NCBI RefSeq assembly: GCF_012034335.1
Contig: NZ_JAATHJ010000004.1
Span: forward strand, 123,412-187,411
Reading direction: 5' to 3'
DNA length: 64,000 bases
Source of the DNA: Alkalicoccus luteus
Lineage (GTDB): Bacteria; Bacillota; Bacilli; Bacillales; Salisediminibacteriaceae
Part shown: positions 17,537 to 25,520 of the stretch, in pieces
Position numbering within the stretch: position 1 is the stretch's first letter
How the letters are laid out: the number at the start of each line of letters is the position of its first letter
Notes under the pieces: generated by a model
The model's input: the letters and a program-made list of their open reading frames with translations, nothing else
Databases searched by the model: none
What the model was told of the DNA's origin: nothing
Made by a program: the position numbers and the translations under genes

Positions 17537-17752
17537 TGTACGAAAAAGTGGTCACCCGGAGTTGCCGGCGAAAGTTTTCAAACTGCGCGGCTAACTTATC
17601 ATTTGGGAGCGGAAACTTTTTATTCTCGATGCTCAACTTATCATATCGAGGTGCAATCTTATTACAGGTATCAAAAGTCGTTCGCAATAGCGAAAAACGT
17701 TTCATTCAGCCTCTGAAAGTTATCATTCGCCTACCTAAAGTTATCATTTGCA
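17537..17752. repeat. Array A of degenerate 21-bp intergenic repeats
   Basis: At least nine units share the core A(G/C)TT(A/T)TCATT. Core starts at 17573, 17594, 17615, 17636, about 17656, 17676, 17697, 17718 and 17739 give a period of 20-21 bp. The bases between cores vary freely. The array lies just beyond the terminator of the LacI gene in a stretch of about 440 bp without a convincing gene. Array B at 29715 has the same core and period. Confidence 0.85.
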
Positions 17753-17942
17753 TAGCGGTAAGCTGTACAACAAAAAACAGCTTCCGGATCGCAGCTGCAA
17801 AGCCGAGCAGGATGATACTGATGTTGTACGAAATAAAAAAGGCTGCCGAAGAAAAAGGCGACCGGCAGCCAGAGCTTGAACGCTTCCTGAGTCGTCTATG
17901 CAGGCATCGTGACAGCGATGATGAGAAATACAGAAAGACGTG

Positions 17943-18041
17943 TTAGCTCCAGCGTCCTAATAGGTAAACCGTGAAAAGGATCATCAAGGTAATCGGCAAT
18001 GGAGGGAGTGCGAGCCCGAAGCTGCCAACATCGATAAGCAG
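17943..18041 (-). CDS. Possible 32-residue hydrophobic peptide with CTG start
   Basis: The frame reads LLIDVGSFGLALPPLPITLM, then a hydrophobic stretch ILFTVYLLGRWS before the stop. No ATG, GTG or TTG is available, but a CTG stands 8 bp after GGAGG. The leader GGAGGTTCTCC is the same as the one before the 47-residue peptide just upstream, where the start is ATG, so the two may be duplicates and this start may have mutated. It would be the last gene of the membrane-protein operon. Real expression is uncertain. Confidence 0.35.
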   Translation of the reverse strand: MLIDVGSFGLALPPLPITLMILFTVYLLGRWS

Positions 18042-18078
18042 GGGGAGAACCTCCCTGCGAATGAAAGTATGGGCAGAA

Positions 18079-18222
18079 TTAAAAAAAGCTTAGCGAGTAC
18101 ACAAACAAAACTACTGGGATGAAAACGAGCATCGCCCCGCCGAACATAGTCGTTACCATCATAATCAGCATGCGGATCACATCGTACACGGCACCTGCCA
18201 AATCCTCTAAAAATGAGAGCAT
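18079..18222 (-). CDS. Small membrane peptide (47 residues)
   Basis: The product begins MLSFLEDLAGAVYDVIRMLI and continues with the hydrophobic stretch MMVTTMFGGAMLVFIPVVLF, ending VYSLSFF. It should form one or two membrane helices. The ATG follows AAAGGAGG at an optimal 7-bp spacing, one of the best ribosome-binding sites in the region. It lies 22 bp downstream of the last of the eight paralogous membrane-protein genes on the same strand, so it probably belongs to that operon. No known family was recognised. Confidence 0.7.
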   Translation of the reverse strand: MLSFLEDLAGAVYDVIRMLIMMVTTMFGGAMLVFIPVVLFVYSLSFF

Positions 18223-18244
18223 AGGAGAACCTCCTTTTTCATGA

Positions 18245-18763
18245 TCACAGCCAGGTCATCAGCGCCAGTGCAGCAGCGGCGAGCCAGGCGATGGCTGCAA
18301 GCGCCGTGGTCTTCGCAAGGCGCTTCGTTAGGTCAGCACGAATTTCTTCTTCCGTGCGGCCTGTGTACCGATAGGCCTCGGCAAATATAGATGCATTTAC
18401 GATCAGCGCGCCCATTGCCCCGGCAACGATGACGGTCTGAACGCTGTACGGCCCGTCCGGCAGTCCGCCTGGCCACGTGATGACGATCAGTGCTGCGACA
18501 CCGGCATAAAGGAGGCCGGCTCTGCGGCGGTTCAGCCGGTATGCAGGACCGGCAAGCTCTTCCCGTTCTTCATGCAGCCGGCGAAACGGAAGATCAGTCA
18601 TGTGCACGATCGCAGCACCGCCAGCGAGAGCTGTTACAAAGAATCCGGCGAGCGCTGTATGGAGTGTGCCAACGAGTGCGACAAGCACAGCTGCTGCAAG
18701 CAGCAGTAGCAGCGCAGCGTTTAACGCCGCCGCATAGGTCAACTGAAGTCGGTTTTCTGTCAT
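18245..18763 (-). CDS. Paralogous membrane protein array, member 8
   Basis: 172 residues from MTENRLQ, which follows GGAGGTCAAAGGA; the ribosome-binding site overlaps the stop codon of member 7 (TAATGGAGG). Hydrophobic segments lie at about residues 10-32, 34-54, 82-98 and 102-124, with a last one at the C-terminus (ALAAIAWLAAAALALMTWL). The cytoplasmic loop after the second segment reads DLPFRRLHEEREELAGPAYR, corresponding to the HE.EA loop of the other members. It is the most diverged copy and the most Ala/Leu-rich. Function unknown. Confidence 0.75.
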   Translation of the reverse strand: MTENRLQLTYAAALNAALLLLLAAAVLVALVGTLHTALAGFFVTALAGGAAIVHMTDLPFRRLHEEREELAGPAYRLNRRRAGLLYAGVAALIVITWPGGLPDGPYSVQTVIVAGAMGALIVNASIFAEAYRYTGRTEEEIRADLTKRLAKTTALAAIAWLAAAALALMTWL

Positions 18764-18777
18764 TCCTTTGACCTCCA

Positions 18778-19311
18778 TTAGTATAGCTGGATGAGGTATG
18801 CACCCATCAAAACAGCCCCGGTAATGCCGACACTTCCCAGTATGTAAAAGACTATCATCAGCCCGGGCACTTCACCACCGGCGCCTTCATCGTATTGTTT
18901 CACTTGCAGGAATGTCGCTAAATTCAAAATAGGGGCAATCAGTAAAAATCCGCCTGCGACCCACCAGCTGAAGCTCGTTTGCTCGAGCTGCGTAAATGCT
19001 TGAAATAGTAAAAGGAGCGGAAGTACAACACTGAAAATTTTTTGGCTGTAGCGGTTCCTCGCTGATCGGACCGGGCTTGCTTCCTGTTCGTGACGGTCGA
19101 GCTCTTCTAAAAAAGGAATCGGCACGGCGCTTTTTCCACGGAAAAGCCGGAAAGCCTGGAAAATAAACAAGGCGGCTGCCGCAAACAGAAGGATCGAGAT
19201 CCCGGGCAGTCCAGCTGCAGAGAGGGCGATATACGTCACGATAATGGCGACTAAGAGGGCGTTCATGAACAGGAGCTGTTTTTTTCGTAGCGTTTTAATA
19301 CGGTCAGACAT
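18778..19311 (-). CDS. Paralogous membrane protein array, member 7
   Basis: 177 residues, and a good reference copy. The N-terminus MSDRIKTLRKKQLLFMNALL carries the family signature LRxKQ followed directly by the first membrane segment. Five segments are visible (about 14-34, 38-56, 91-109, 115-137, 150-172). Between the second and third is the loop PIPFLEELDRHEQEASPVRS; between the fourth and fifth is QVKQYDEGAGGEV. Member 6 keeps both loops (LEQHEREAW and MKRYDEGSGAEL). No enzyme motif is apparent; I infer a structural or immunity-like membrane role but cannot name one. Confidence 0.8.
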   Translation of the reverse strand: MSDRIKTLRKKQLLFMNALLVAIIVTYIALSAAGLPGISILLFAAAALFIFQAFRLFRGKSAVPIPFLEELDRHEQEASPVRSARNRYSQKIFSVVLPLLLLFQAFTQLEQTSFSWWVAGGFLLIAPILNLATFLQVKQYDEGAGGEVPGLMIVFYILGSVGITGAVLMGAYLIQLY

Positions 19312-19325
19312 GTCGTTTCTCCTTT

Positions 19326-19856
19326 TTATCCGGCATATACCAAGCCGGCAAGAATAGCGGAACTAATCGTTGCACCGGCTGCATAGGGAAGCATCGTCTT
19401 AAAAGACAGTTCGGCGCCGCTCCCTTCATCATAACGCTTCATGCGAAGATGTAAAAGCACGTACGTCAGCGGAGCAGCAAGAACTAAAAAACCGATAAAC
19501 TGCGAGCTGGTCTCCGTTTCGGACGTGAACTGCTGCACGCCATTCGAGAGCAGAAGCACTGCGGAGAGTGGATAACCGAGCTTCAGCGCCAGCGTGTCCC
19601 GCTGCCAGCGGCGGGGCCAGGCTTCTCGTTCATGCTGCTCAAGTTCAACTAAAAAAGAGAGCGGAAACAGTCGAATCGCCGCCATAGCGGACAGAAACTG
19701 CAGCATGAGAACACCTGCAGAGGTGAAGAAGAGCAGGACGGAGGCAGGCAGTCCGACCAAGGTGAAAACAGCGTAGAGACTAACGGTTAACAGAAAGAGA
19801 AACGTCGTCAGCTGAATTTGCTTTAAGCGGAGCGACTGCAGCCGTTCCTGGGACAT
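19326..19856 (-). CDS. Paralogous membrane protein array, member 6
   Basis: 176 residues with the family layout: N-terminal SLRLKQIQLTTFLFLLTVSL, two membrane segments, the cytoplasmic loop FPLSFLVELEQHEREAWPRR, two more segments, the loop LRMKRYDEGSGAELSFKTML and a final segment. Its ATG overlaps the TAA of member 5 as TAATG, which implies coupled translation and therefore ribosomes reaching the end of member 5 in that frame. Closest in sequence to member 7. Confidence 0.8.
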   Translation of the reverse strand: MSQERLQSLRLKQIQLTTFLFLLTVSLYAVFTLVGLPASVLLFFTSAGVLMLQFLSAMAAIRLFPLSFLVELEQHEREAWPRRWQRDTLALKLGYPLSAVLLLSNGVQQFTSETETSSQFIGFLVLAAPLTYVLLHLRMKRYDEGSGAELSFKTMLPYAAGATISSAILAGLVYAG

Positions 19857-20271
19857 TATCCTGCTGCCTCAGCCTTACGATCGAAGCGGCGCATGCGCAC
19901 ATAAAGTGCGAGGTTTCCAGCAACAGCACCTGAAATAATTGGAACGAACGGCTGAACAGTATTCGTATAGAAGATAATGGCCATACAAAGCAAGGCCAGG
20001 ATCGGAAAAAAGTATTTGGATCTGCTACGTTCTTTTTGAACACGATCTGCATCGACTGCCATTTCATGCGCTTCGAGTTTTTTTCGTGCGGGAGGATGGC
20101 TAAACTTTGTCCACGCCATAAGCGAATGGTGTAACCAATTAAAATGATGGCACCAGCTGCAAAAAGAATCGTCAAAGCGGTCTCCTGTAAGAGAGCGATA
20201 AAAAGAAACGCTGTGGCAAATATAGAATTATAAAAAGCAAATTGTTTTGTTCGAAGCGAGCGAATGGACAT
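19856..20271 (-). pseudogene. Paralogous membrane protein array, member 5 (frameshift in an A7 run)
   Basis: The start MSIRSLRTKQFAFYNSIFAT has the family signature and an ideal GGAGG site. The frame is intact to LAILPHEK; then a run of seven A (T7 at 20078-20084 on the plus strand) breaks it, and the family sequence continues in another frame as KKLEAHEMAVDADRVQKERS. One more A would restore a single protein of about 138 residues containing PHEKKLEAHEM, exactly the HE loop of the other copies. The C-terminus ends at MRRFDRKAEAAG and lacks the fifth membrane segment. Options: phase variation or transcriptional slippage at the A run, a decayed gene, or a sequencing error. Confidence 0.7.
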
Positions 20272-20304
20272 AATCAGCCTCCAGTAGTGAGTACGAATTT
20301 ATTG

Positions 20305-20796
20305 TTAGATGACGGTGAAAAGGACAGTGCCCCAAATGAAAACAGCTCCAGGTGTGCTCCAGAATAACGCGCGTTTAAACTGCTTTGGCTCTGCTTCCTC
20401 AAAGCGATCCCATTCAAGCTGGTGACCGAGCACTGATCCCGCAAGCAGGATGATCGCAAAGATGGAAAAGAATCCTGGATGTACCAAAAAGAAGACGTGG
20501 TAGGCGGAAAAGCCAATCAGTAAAAATAGCGTCCCCAGGCCAATCAGGCCGAGACCTTGCATGAGAGACGTCAGCATCCAGTACACGCCGCCGCGTTCGT
20601 GTTTTCGTTGCTCGAGCGGATCCAGATGCGGAAAGCGGATCATGATCAAGGAAAGGACACCGGCAGCAATGATCAGCAGGGAAAAGGTGAGCCCGGCCGT
20701 CGCCGGATCTGTCCAGAGGATGGCCGCGAGCTGAATGACTGCACCAGCAGTCCAGGGAAGAGACCGTACGATGAACGATTGTGTTTTCGGCGTCAT
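20305..20796 (-). CDS. Paralogous membrane protein array, member 4
   Basis: 163 residues, a diverged member. The N-terminus (MTPKTQSFIVRSLPWTAGAV) lacks a clear LRxKQ, but the arrangement is kept: two membrane segments, a charged loop FPHLDPLEQRKHERGGVYWM with the HE pair, two more segments, LEWDRFEEAEPKQFKRALFW and a last segment. The start follows GGGAGACTTATGC. Same strand and tight spacing place it in the operon. Confidence 0.75.
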   Translation of the reverse strand: MTPKTQSFIVRSLPWTAGAVIQLAAILWTDPATAGLTFSLLIIAAGVLSLIMIRFPHLDPLEQRKHERGGVYWMLTSLMQGLGLIGLGTLFLLIGFSAYHVFFLVHPGFFSIFAIILLAGSVLGHQLEWDRFEEAEPKQFKRALFWSTPGAVFIWGTVLFTVI

Positions 20797-20811
20797 GCAT
20801 AAGTCTCCCTT

Positions 20812-21402
20812 CTACAGTCCGGGCACTCCGGCGTTAATAAAAAAGTAATGAATCGCAAACAACGACATGACCTTCCATTTCGTAAACTTCGGCTTCAGCA
20901 TCTGATATTCCCAACCGGCGGTTGCCAGATCAATCGGTTTTTTCTCAAAGTGGTAGTAGACGACGAAGGTGAGCAGAACGAGAAGCGTGAAGCCGGTAAA
21001 TTCAGCCATGGTTAACGAGTAATACGTCCCCGGCTCGGTCAGCCAGCCGCCTGTCAGCAGCAAAACAACACCGAAGGCGCTCAGCCAGGCGTAGCGCTTT
21101 TGGCGGGGATCTCTCTGTTTTACTGCTTTTGGCCAATCCGGGCCGAGCTTTTGTTTTTCGTACGCCTCAAGCCTTCTGGAAGCGGCGAGCCATGGTTCAC
21201 GGGGGCCGCGCTGTATGCGGTAGATGGTGTACGATGTCAGCGCAGCGGCAGATGCAAACAGAAGCAGCTGCAGCGGAATGACGTACGCAAGCAGAGCACT
21301 GCCAGCACTGTACGCTACGATCATCCCGGCGTACGCCAGCTTCTCCAGGCGGCGCAGCCGGTAAAGCTCATATTTTGACAAGGAATCAGGGTGGGCAGAC
21401 AT
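20812..21402 (-). CDS. Paralogous membrane protein array, member 3
   Basis: 196 residues from MSAHPDSLSKYELYRLRRLE, whose ATG follows AAGGAGGACATAGT; a longer in-frame start upstream has no such site. The family signature is altered to YRLRRLEKLAYAG. The cytoplasmic loop reads ASRRLEAYEKQKLGPDWPKA, matching RRAQQYEWAKLGTEWPAYKS of member 2, so members 2 and 3 form a subgroup where HE is replaced by YE and KLG(P/T)(D/E)WP is added. Four to five membrane segments. Function unknown. Confidence 0.78.
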   Translation of the reverse strand: MSAHPDSLSKYELYRLRRLEKLAYAGMIVAYSAGSALLAYVIPLQLLLFASAAALTSYTIYRIQRGPREPWLAASRRLEAYEKQKLGPDWPKAVKQRDPRQKRYAWLSAFGVVLLLTGGWLTEPGTYYSLTMAEFTGFTLLVLLTFVVYYHFEKKPIDLATAGWEYQMLKPKFTKWKVMSLFAIHYFFINAGVPGL

Positions 21403-21514
21403 ACTATGTCCTCCTTCGCGAGATTTCGAATCAGATTCACGTTCGTTCATTACGTCTCAAGTTGCTCAACAAATAGATTCAGTGCATCTGTAGAGAAAGC
21501 GGAGTGATCTAATC

Positions 21515-22100
21515 CTAAAAGATCACGATATCGAATTGTTCAACAACTCCAAAGACTGCCAGGACGAAAAAGAAGTATACGATTAGGTTTGCAACATCTG
21601 CAGACTGCTGATGATCCTTAAATTCTTCAATCGATTCAGCTTTGTCGACAGCGGCGTAGTGAAAGGCGTTCGTGAGCACCATCAATGCTGTCACCATCAG
21701 TACAGTCACGAGGCCGCTGGCAAAGCCGAAGCGAATCGGTTCATCTGCTGGCAGCTGCGTGATGCCGGCCCACGTAATCGCCAAGGAAACGGCTATATAG
21801 AGCCTGGTAGACAGGCGGCGATTTTTCTGGACGCTTTTATACGCCGGCCATTCTGTTCCTAGTTTTGCCCATTCGTACTGCTGCGCCCGACGGAAAAGAG
21901 ACAGCCGGGAACTCGGAACCTCTTTTCGGGACAAACGAAAAGTCGTTAGGACAATCCCGATGAGCAGGATCGAGGCCGCAGCGTAACGAATGGTCAGCTC
22001 GGCCTGTTCAATGACAACTAACGTAACGGAGAGCAGGAGCGCCGTGCTGCAGGCGATCACGCTTAGCTGCTTTGATGCGAAGTTTGCGAATGGAAGACAC
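21515..22100 (-). pseudogene. Paralogous membrane protein array, member 2 (N-terminal frameshift)
   Basis: A GTG behind GGAGGTGTCAGAC begins VSSIRKLRIK, then one extra base (C at 22070 on the plus strand) shifts the frame; without it the protein would continue QLSVIACSTALLLSVTLVVI, giving the family signature LRIKQ and first membrane segment. The remaining 180 residues are open and carry SLFRRAQQYEWAKLGTEWPA and VDKAESIEEFKDHQQSADVA. Translation could restart at an internal GTG (22060) but without a ribosome-binding site. The frameshift is not in a homopolymer, so slippage is less likely than for member 5. Decay or sequence error are the main options. Confidence 0.65.
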
Positions 22101-22120
22101 GTCTGACACCTCCGGAACCA

Positions 22121-22633
22121 TTAGAGCGCTGATACAATGAATGAAAGAATCGTAAATAGAGCAAAGAGATTCAGGCCTGCAGCGAATCGAATCAGGACCC
22201 GGCGCTGCTGAAAATGAGCCGGACTATTGGCCCCGTCTACTGCTGCGATATGCGTAAGCTTATGCAGGTTCATCGTCAGGAAAAGCACGCCTGCTGCTGT
22301 GATCAACACGCCCGTTGAAACCGAAACAGCATTATCGGATGCAAAAGCTGCGGCTGCCGCAGCAGTCAGTACCGCGAAAGCAAGCGCACTGCGTCTTCGC
22401 TCCTGGGTGATGTGGACGGCTTCTTTTTCGTGCTCGTTAATCTTTTTGGTTAACGGAAAAGGAATTCCATCGCGCATCAGCAGGAGGGCACCCGCAGCGG
22501 CGGCGAGCGTAAACAGAAGCTGCAGCGACAGCCCTAGTCGTTCAATAAGGAGAACCGCTCCGGTAAGTGCTGGTAGCAGCACCAGATTAAAAACGAGCAT
22601 CTGCTTCGTTCGCAGTTTAACGAGTGCTGACAT
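22121..22633 (-). CDS. Paralogous membrane protein array, member 1 (first gene of operon)
   Basis: 170 residues from MSALVKLRTKQMLVFNLVLL, an exact instance of the LRTKQ signature; the ATG follows GAGGGATGTTC, and a start two codons upstream is also possible. Membrane segments at about 10-30, 33-53, 82-98, 103-122 and 146-170. The cytoplasmic loop is PFPLTKKINEHEKEAVHITQ with the HE pair. It is the most upstream gene of the minus-strand array, so the promoter should lie between it and the divergent solute-binding protein gene. Confidence 0.78.
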   Translation of the reverse strand: MSALVKLRTKQMLVFNLVLLPALTGAVLLIERLGLSLQLLFTLAAAAGALLLMRDGIPFPLTKKINEHEKEAVHITQERRRSALAFAVLTAAAAAAFASDNAVSVSTGVLITAAGVLFLTMNLHKLTHIAAVDGANSPAHFQQRRVLIRFAAGLNLFALFTILSFIVSAL

Positions 22634-22806
22634 GAACATCCCTCACTAACGGTTCTGTAATGATATCGTAACATAAGATAATCGGTATTTTTTTCCTCTT
22701 ATAGGAAGTCAGAACGGAAGTCACACGACAGATGAACCAGTTGTACATGTGTATGTAAGACGAAAGAAGCTGATCTCATTTCCATTTCAGGATATCATAG
22801 CTAATA

Positions 22807-22835
22807 TTGACATTATTCAGACAGTTTCATATACT
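22807..22835 (+). promoter_or_regulatory. Consensus sigma-A promoter of the first family 5 binding-protein gene
   Basis: TTGACA (22807-22812) and TATACT (22830-22835) are separated by exactly 17 bp. The paralogous gene at 27190 has the same two hexamers with the same spacing. Confidence 0.8.
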
Positions 22836-22896
22836 AGAAAAATGTTACATAGTTTGGTAGAAAAAATAAAATAATCTTTCAGGGGAGGAAGACAGC

Positions 22897-24522
22897 ATGA
22901 AGAAGTACGCAGGGCTATTAGTCGGGACGTTGATTCTTGCCGGCTGTGCCGGGGAACCGGAAAACACGAATGATCCGGCAGAAAACACCGACGCTGAAAA
23001 CAATGTGGAAGCGTCAGAAGGAAACGAAGAAGGCGATGGCGAGCGGGTTGAGGAAGATTACCTGCAAATCGGGGTTCAGACTGACCCGGTAGCGCTTGAT
23101 CCGCACGGAGCAAACGAGAACGTCGCAAACGCGATTAACTCATCGGTGTACGACAGACTCGTTTACGTAGACGAAGACCTGGAAATTGTACCGGGACTCG
23201 CGGAAGAGTTTGAGCAGCTGGATGAAACGACGTGGGAGTTTAAAATCCGTGAAGGCATCACGTTCCATGACGGGGAAGAGCTGGACGCCGAGGTCGTGCA
23301 AATGAACTTTGAGCGGATTCTAGATGAAGATATCGGATCCCCGGTCGCCTTCATTTTTGACATGATTGAAGAGGTCGAAGTCATCGATGATTATACGGTA
23401 CAGATGACGACGGACGTTCCGTTTGCACCGCTTCCGTCCCACCTGGCGCATCCGGGCGGCGGAATTGTGAGCCCGGCTTTAATCGAGGCTTCCTATGAAG
23501 AAATGGAGGAAGGCGGCTCGCCGTTTAACGCGGCGAATACGCAGGCAGCAGGCACCGGATACTTTCAGCTGGAAGACTATAACTCCGGGGAATACGTCAC
23601 CTTCAGCCGAAATGAAGACTACTGGAACGGCGAGGCAAATGTCGAAGGTGTCACGTTCCGAATTATTCCGGAGCCTCTGACGCGTATTGGCGAACTGGAA
23701 ACTGGCGGTATTGATATTTCCGTACCAGTCGTTCCTTCTGACATCGGCCGGGTGGAGCAGGCTGATGGCGTCAACCTGAACGAGCAGCCGAGCTCTATGC
23801 TCGCCTATCTCGGCTTTAACACAGACGTTGAGCCGTTTGATGATCCGGAAGTACGACGAGCCATTCACATGGCACTAAACAAGGACGATATCATTGAAGG
23901 CGTGCTGAACGGCACCGGTATTAAAGCAGACGGACCGATTGCACCGGAAGTGTTCGGAGCGTCGGAAAACCTGGACGCGCTGGAATACGACCCAGAAGAA
24001 GCGGAGCAGATGCTGCGGGATGCCGGCGTGGAGGAAGGCTTTGAAGTAAGTCTTCTCACAAGTGAATCCCAGGATTCTATCGATGCCGCAGAATTGATTC
24101 AGGCGCAGCTGAGCGTACTTGGTATCGACGTTTCGATCGAATCGTATGAAATCGGAACATATCTCGAAATGGCTGGCGACGGGGATACCGAAATGTTCTA
24201 CGGCACGTGGGGCACGGTGACAATGGATGCAGACTACGGCCTCTATGGACCGTTCCATTCCAGTAACGCCGGACCACCGGGTAACCGTTCTTTCATTGAA
24301 AATGACGAGCTCGACTCTCTGCTCGAAGCTGGTCGTGAAGCACAGACAGAGGAAGAGCGTCTGGAAATTTATGAAGAAGCGCAGAACCTGCTCATTGAAG
24401 AATCTCCTTACGCATTTCTTTACTACCCTAGCTCGATCTCGGCTGTGACAGACGATGTCGAAGGATTCTGGCAGTATCCATCCGGTTATTACTACCTGAA
24501 GGATGTTGAGCTGAACCGCTAA
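22897..24522 (+). CDS. Family 5 (peptide/glutathione-type) ABC solute-binding lipoprotein, copy 1
   Basis: 541 residues. The signal peptide ends in the lipobox LAGC (residues 13-16), followed by an acidic Asn/Glu-rich linker to about residue 52. The SBP_bac_5 domain starts LQIGVQTDPVALDPHGANEN and contains WEFKIREGITFHDGEELDAE, the conserved WtFkLReGvkFhdG motif, plus ASYEEMEEGG and AGTGYFQLEDY. Such proteins bind oligopeptides, glutathione or nickel complexes for ABC import. No permease or ATPase gene is adjacent. It is a close paralog of the gene at 27190. Confidence 0.92.
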   Translation: MKKYAGLLVGTLILAGCAGEPENTNDPAENTDAENNVEASEGNEEGDGERVEEDYLQIGVQTDPVALDPHGANENVANAINSSVYDRLVYVDEDLEIVPGLAEEFEQLDETTWEFKIREGITFHDGEELDAEVVQMNFERILDEDIGSPVAFIFDMIEEVEVIDDYTVQMTTDVPFAPLPSHLAHPGGGIVSPALIEASYEEMEEGGSPFNAANTQAAGTGYFQLEDYNSGEYVTFSRNEDYWNGEANVEGVTFRIIPEPLTRIGELETGGIDISVPVVPSDIGRVEQADGVNLNEQPSSMLAYLGFNTDVEPFDDPEVRRAIHMALNKDDIIEGVLNGTGIKADGPIAPEVFGASENLDALEYDPEEAEQMLRDAGVEEGFEVSLLTSESQDSIDAAELIQAQLSVLGIDVSIESYEIGTYLEMAGDGDTEMFYGTWGTVTMDADYGLYGPFHSSNAGPPGNRSFIENDELDSLLEAGREAQTEEERLEIYEEAQNLLIEESPYAFLYYPSSISAVTDDVEGFWQYPSGYYYLKDVELNR

Positions 24523-24527
24523 AAACG

Positions 24528-24558
24528 AACCGCTCCTCCATGTGGGGAGCGGTTTCTT
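24528..24558 (+). terminator. Terminator of the first family 5 binding-protein gene
   Basis: AACCGCTCC pairs with GGAGCGGTT (extended by one pair) around a short loop, followed by TCTT. The T run is short, so strength is moderate. Confidence 0.7.
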
Positions 24559-24653
24559 AATGAAGGGCTACCTTGAAAATAGCTCGTTCAAACAATGTAC
24601 ATCAAGCTGTTCCACTCTCGGCGAAGGCTTACCCAAGGGCTTGTTCTCGACTA

Positions 24654-24682
24654 ATGTTGGCGAAAGAGCCTGTCGCCAACAT
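24654..24682. other. Perfect 10-bp inverted repeat in a gene-free stretch
   Basis: ATGTTGGCGA and TCGCCAACAT surround a 9-nt spacer, without a T run. It lies in about 290 bp (24559-24852) where I see no gene. Several frames stay open there but none has a ribosome-binding site. It may be part of an old mobile-element end or a regulator site. Confidence 0.4.
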
Positions 24683-24852
24683 GGATTCTCGCACTGCGCT
24701 GATCCTTTGGGTGTCCTCGCCTTCGTTCCACAGCGTTCGTGATGTTCCTCTTTCATGGTGCAGATTGTCATTGCATGAGTGTCTCAGTTAAAATTCAGTG
24801 TTGAAATTCGATAAATAGGAACTTTTGTTCTATAATAGAGGTACTGACTTTT

Positions 24853-25431
24853 ATGAGGAAAGGACCATGGATAAGAATTAATAGTGAAGGCCTTAAAAAA
24901 CCTTTTGGAAGAAGCAAAGTTGCGAATACGGAATCACAATATGAGCATCTTATCGTTGAACTCTTCCATGGAGCCTTATCTAGAGGAGATTCGAGAGCGA
25001 AAACACCATAGAGGGTAGACATACCCAAACTGTCATTCCACAAGCATTGTAAGGTTCGGGGCATATGTATCTAAAGTTGATGATAAAACTCACAAAAAAA
25101 CAGTGATATTAAGTGTAAAGGCTGACGTAAAACCTTTACCGATTTAACTAACAGCCCTCTATATCGAACGTTTCGACTATCGGCATGGGTAAAATTCATT
25201 GAATGTATGATTGAGGGCCATTCTCTAAGAAAATCTGCTTCTATGACTCCAAATGTACATTATGTGACTCTATTTTACTGGCTGCACAAAGTTTTGCGTA
25301 CACTCCAGCAAGTAGCACATCCTTACTTAGAAAGCATCGTAGAAATGGACAAACTTACTTTCTTTACTCTCAAAATAATCCTGTACAGTAAAAGAGTTTT
25401 TAGTGAATGGAAGTGCTCTTACTTGCCATGA
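24853..25431 (+). pseudogene. Decayed IS1595-family transposase
   Basis: The best preserved part, near the 3' end, reads VKFIECMIEGHSLRKSASMT, then VTLFYWLHKVLRTLQQVAHP and YLESIVEMDKLTFF. This matches the region of IS1595 transposases just before and at the first catalytic aspartate (FYWRHKIL and VEMDE patterns). Upstream, the expected zinc-ribbon region is broken by stops and frameshifts, and after EMDK the frame is lost. Base composition here drops well below that of the surroundings. No terminal inverted repeats were found. Confidence 0.6.
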
Positions 25432-25520
25432 AACTAATATGACATTAAGACTTTCGGCGTTTCATCACATCTAACTAGTGGAATAATTTAGTAACTAGCG
25501 CTATAAAAGGTGGTTGTAAC

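Noticed and set aside
17482..17946. 154-codon open frame across array A
   Set aside because: It starts inside the LacI terminator, has no ribosome-binding site, and is open because the 21-bp period keeps the frame; the predicted protein is just the repeat translated.
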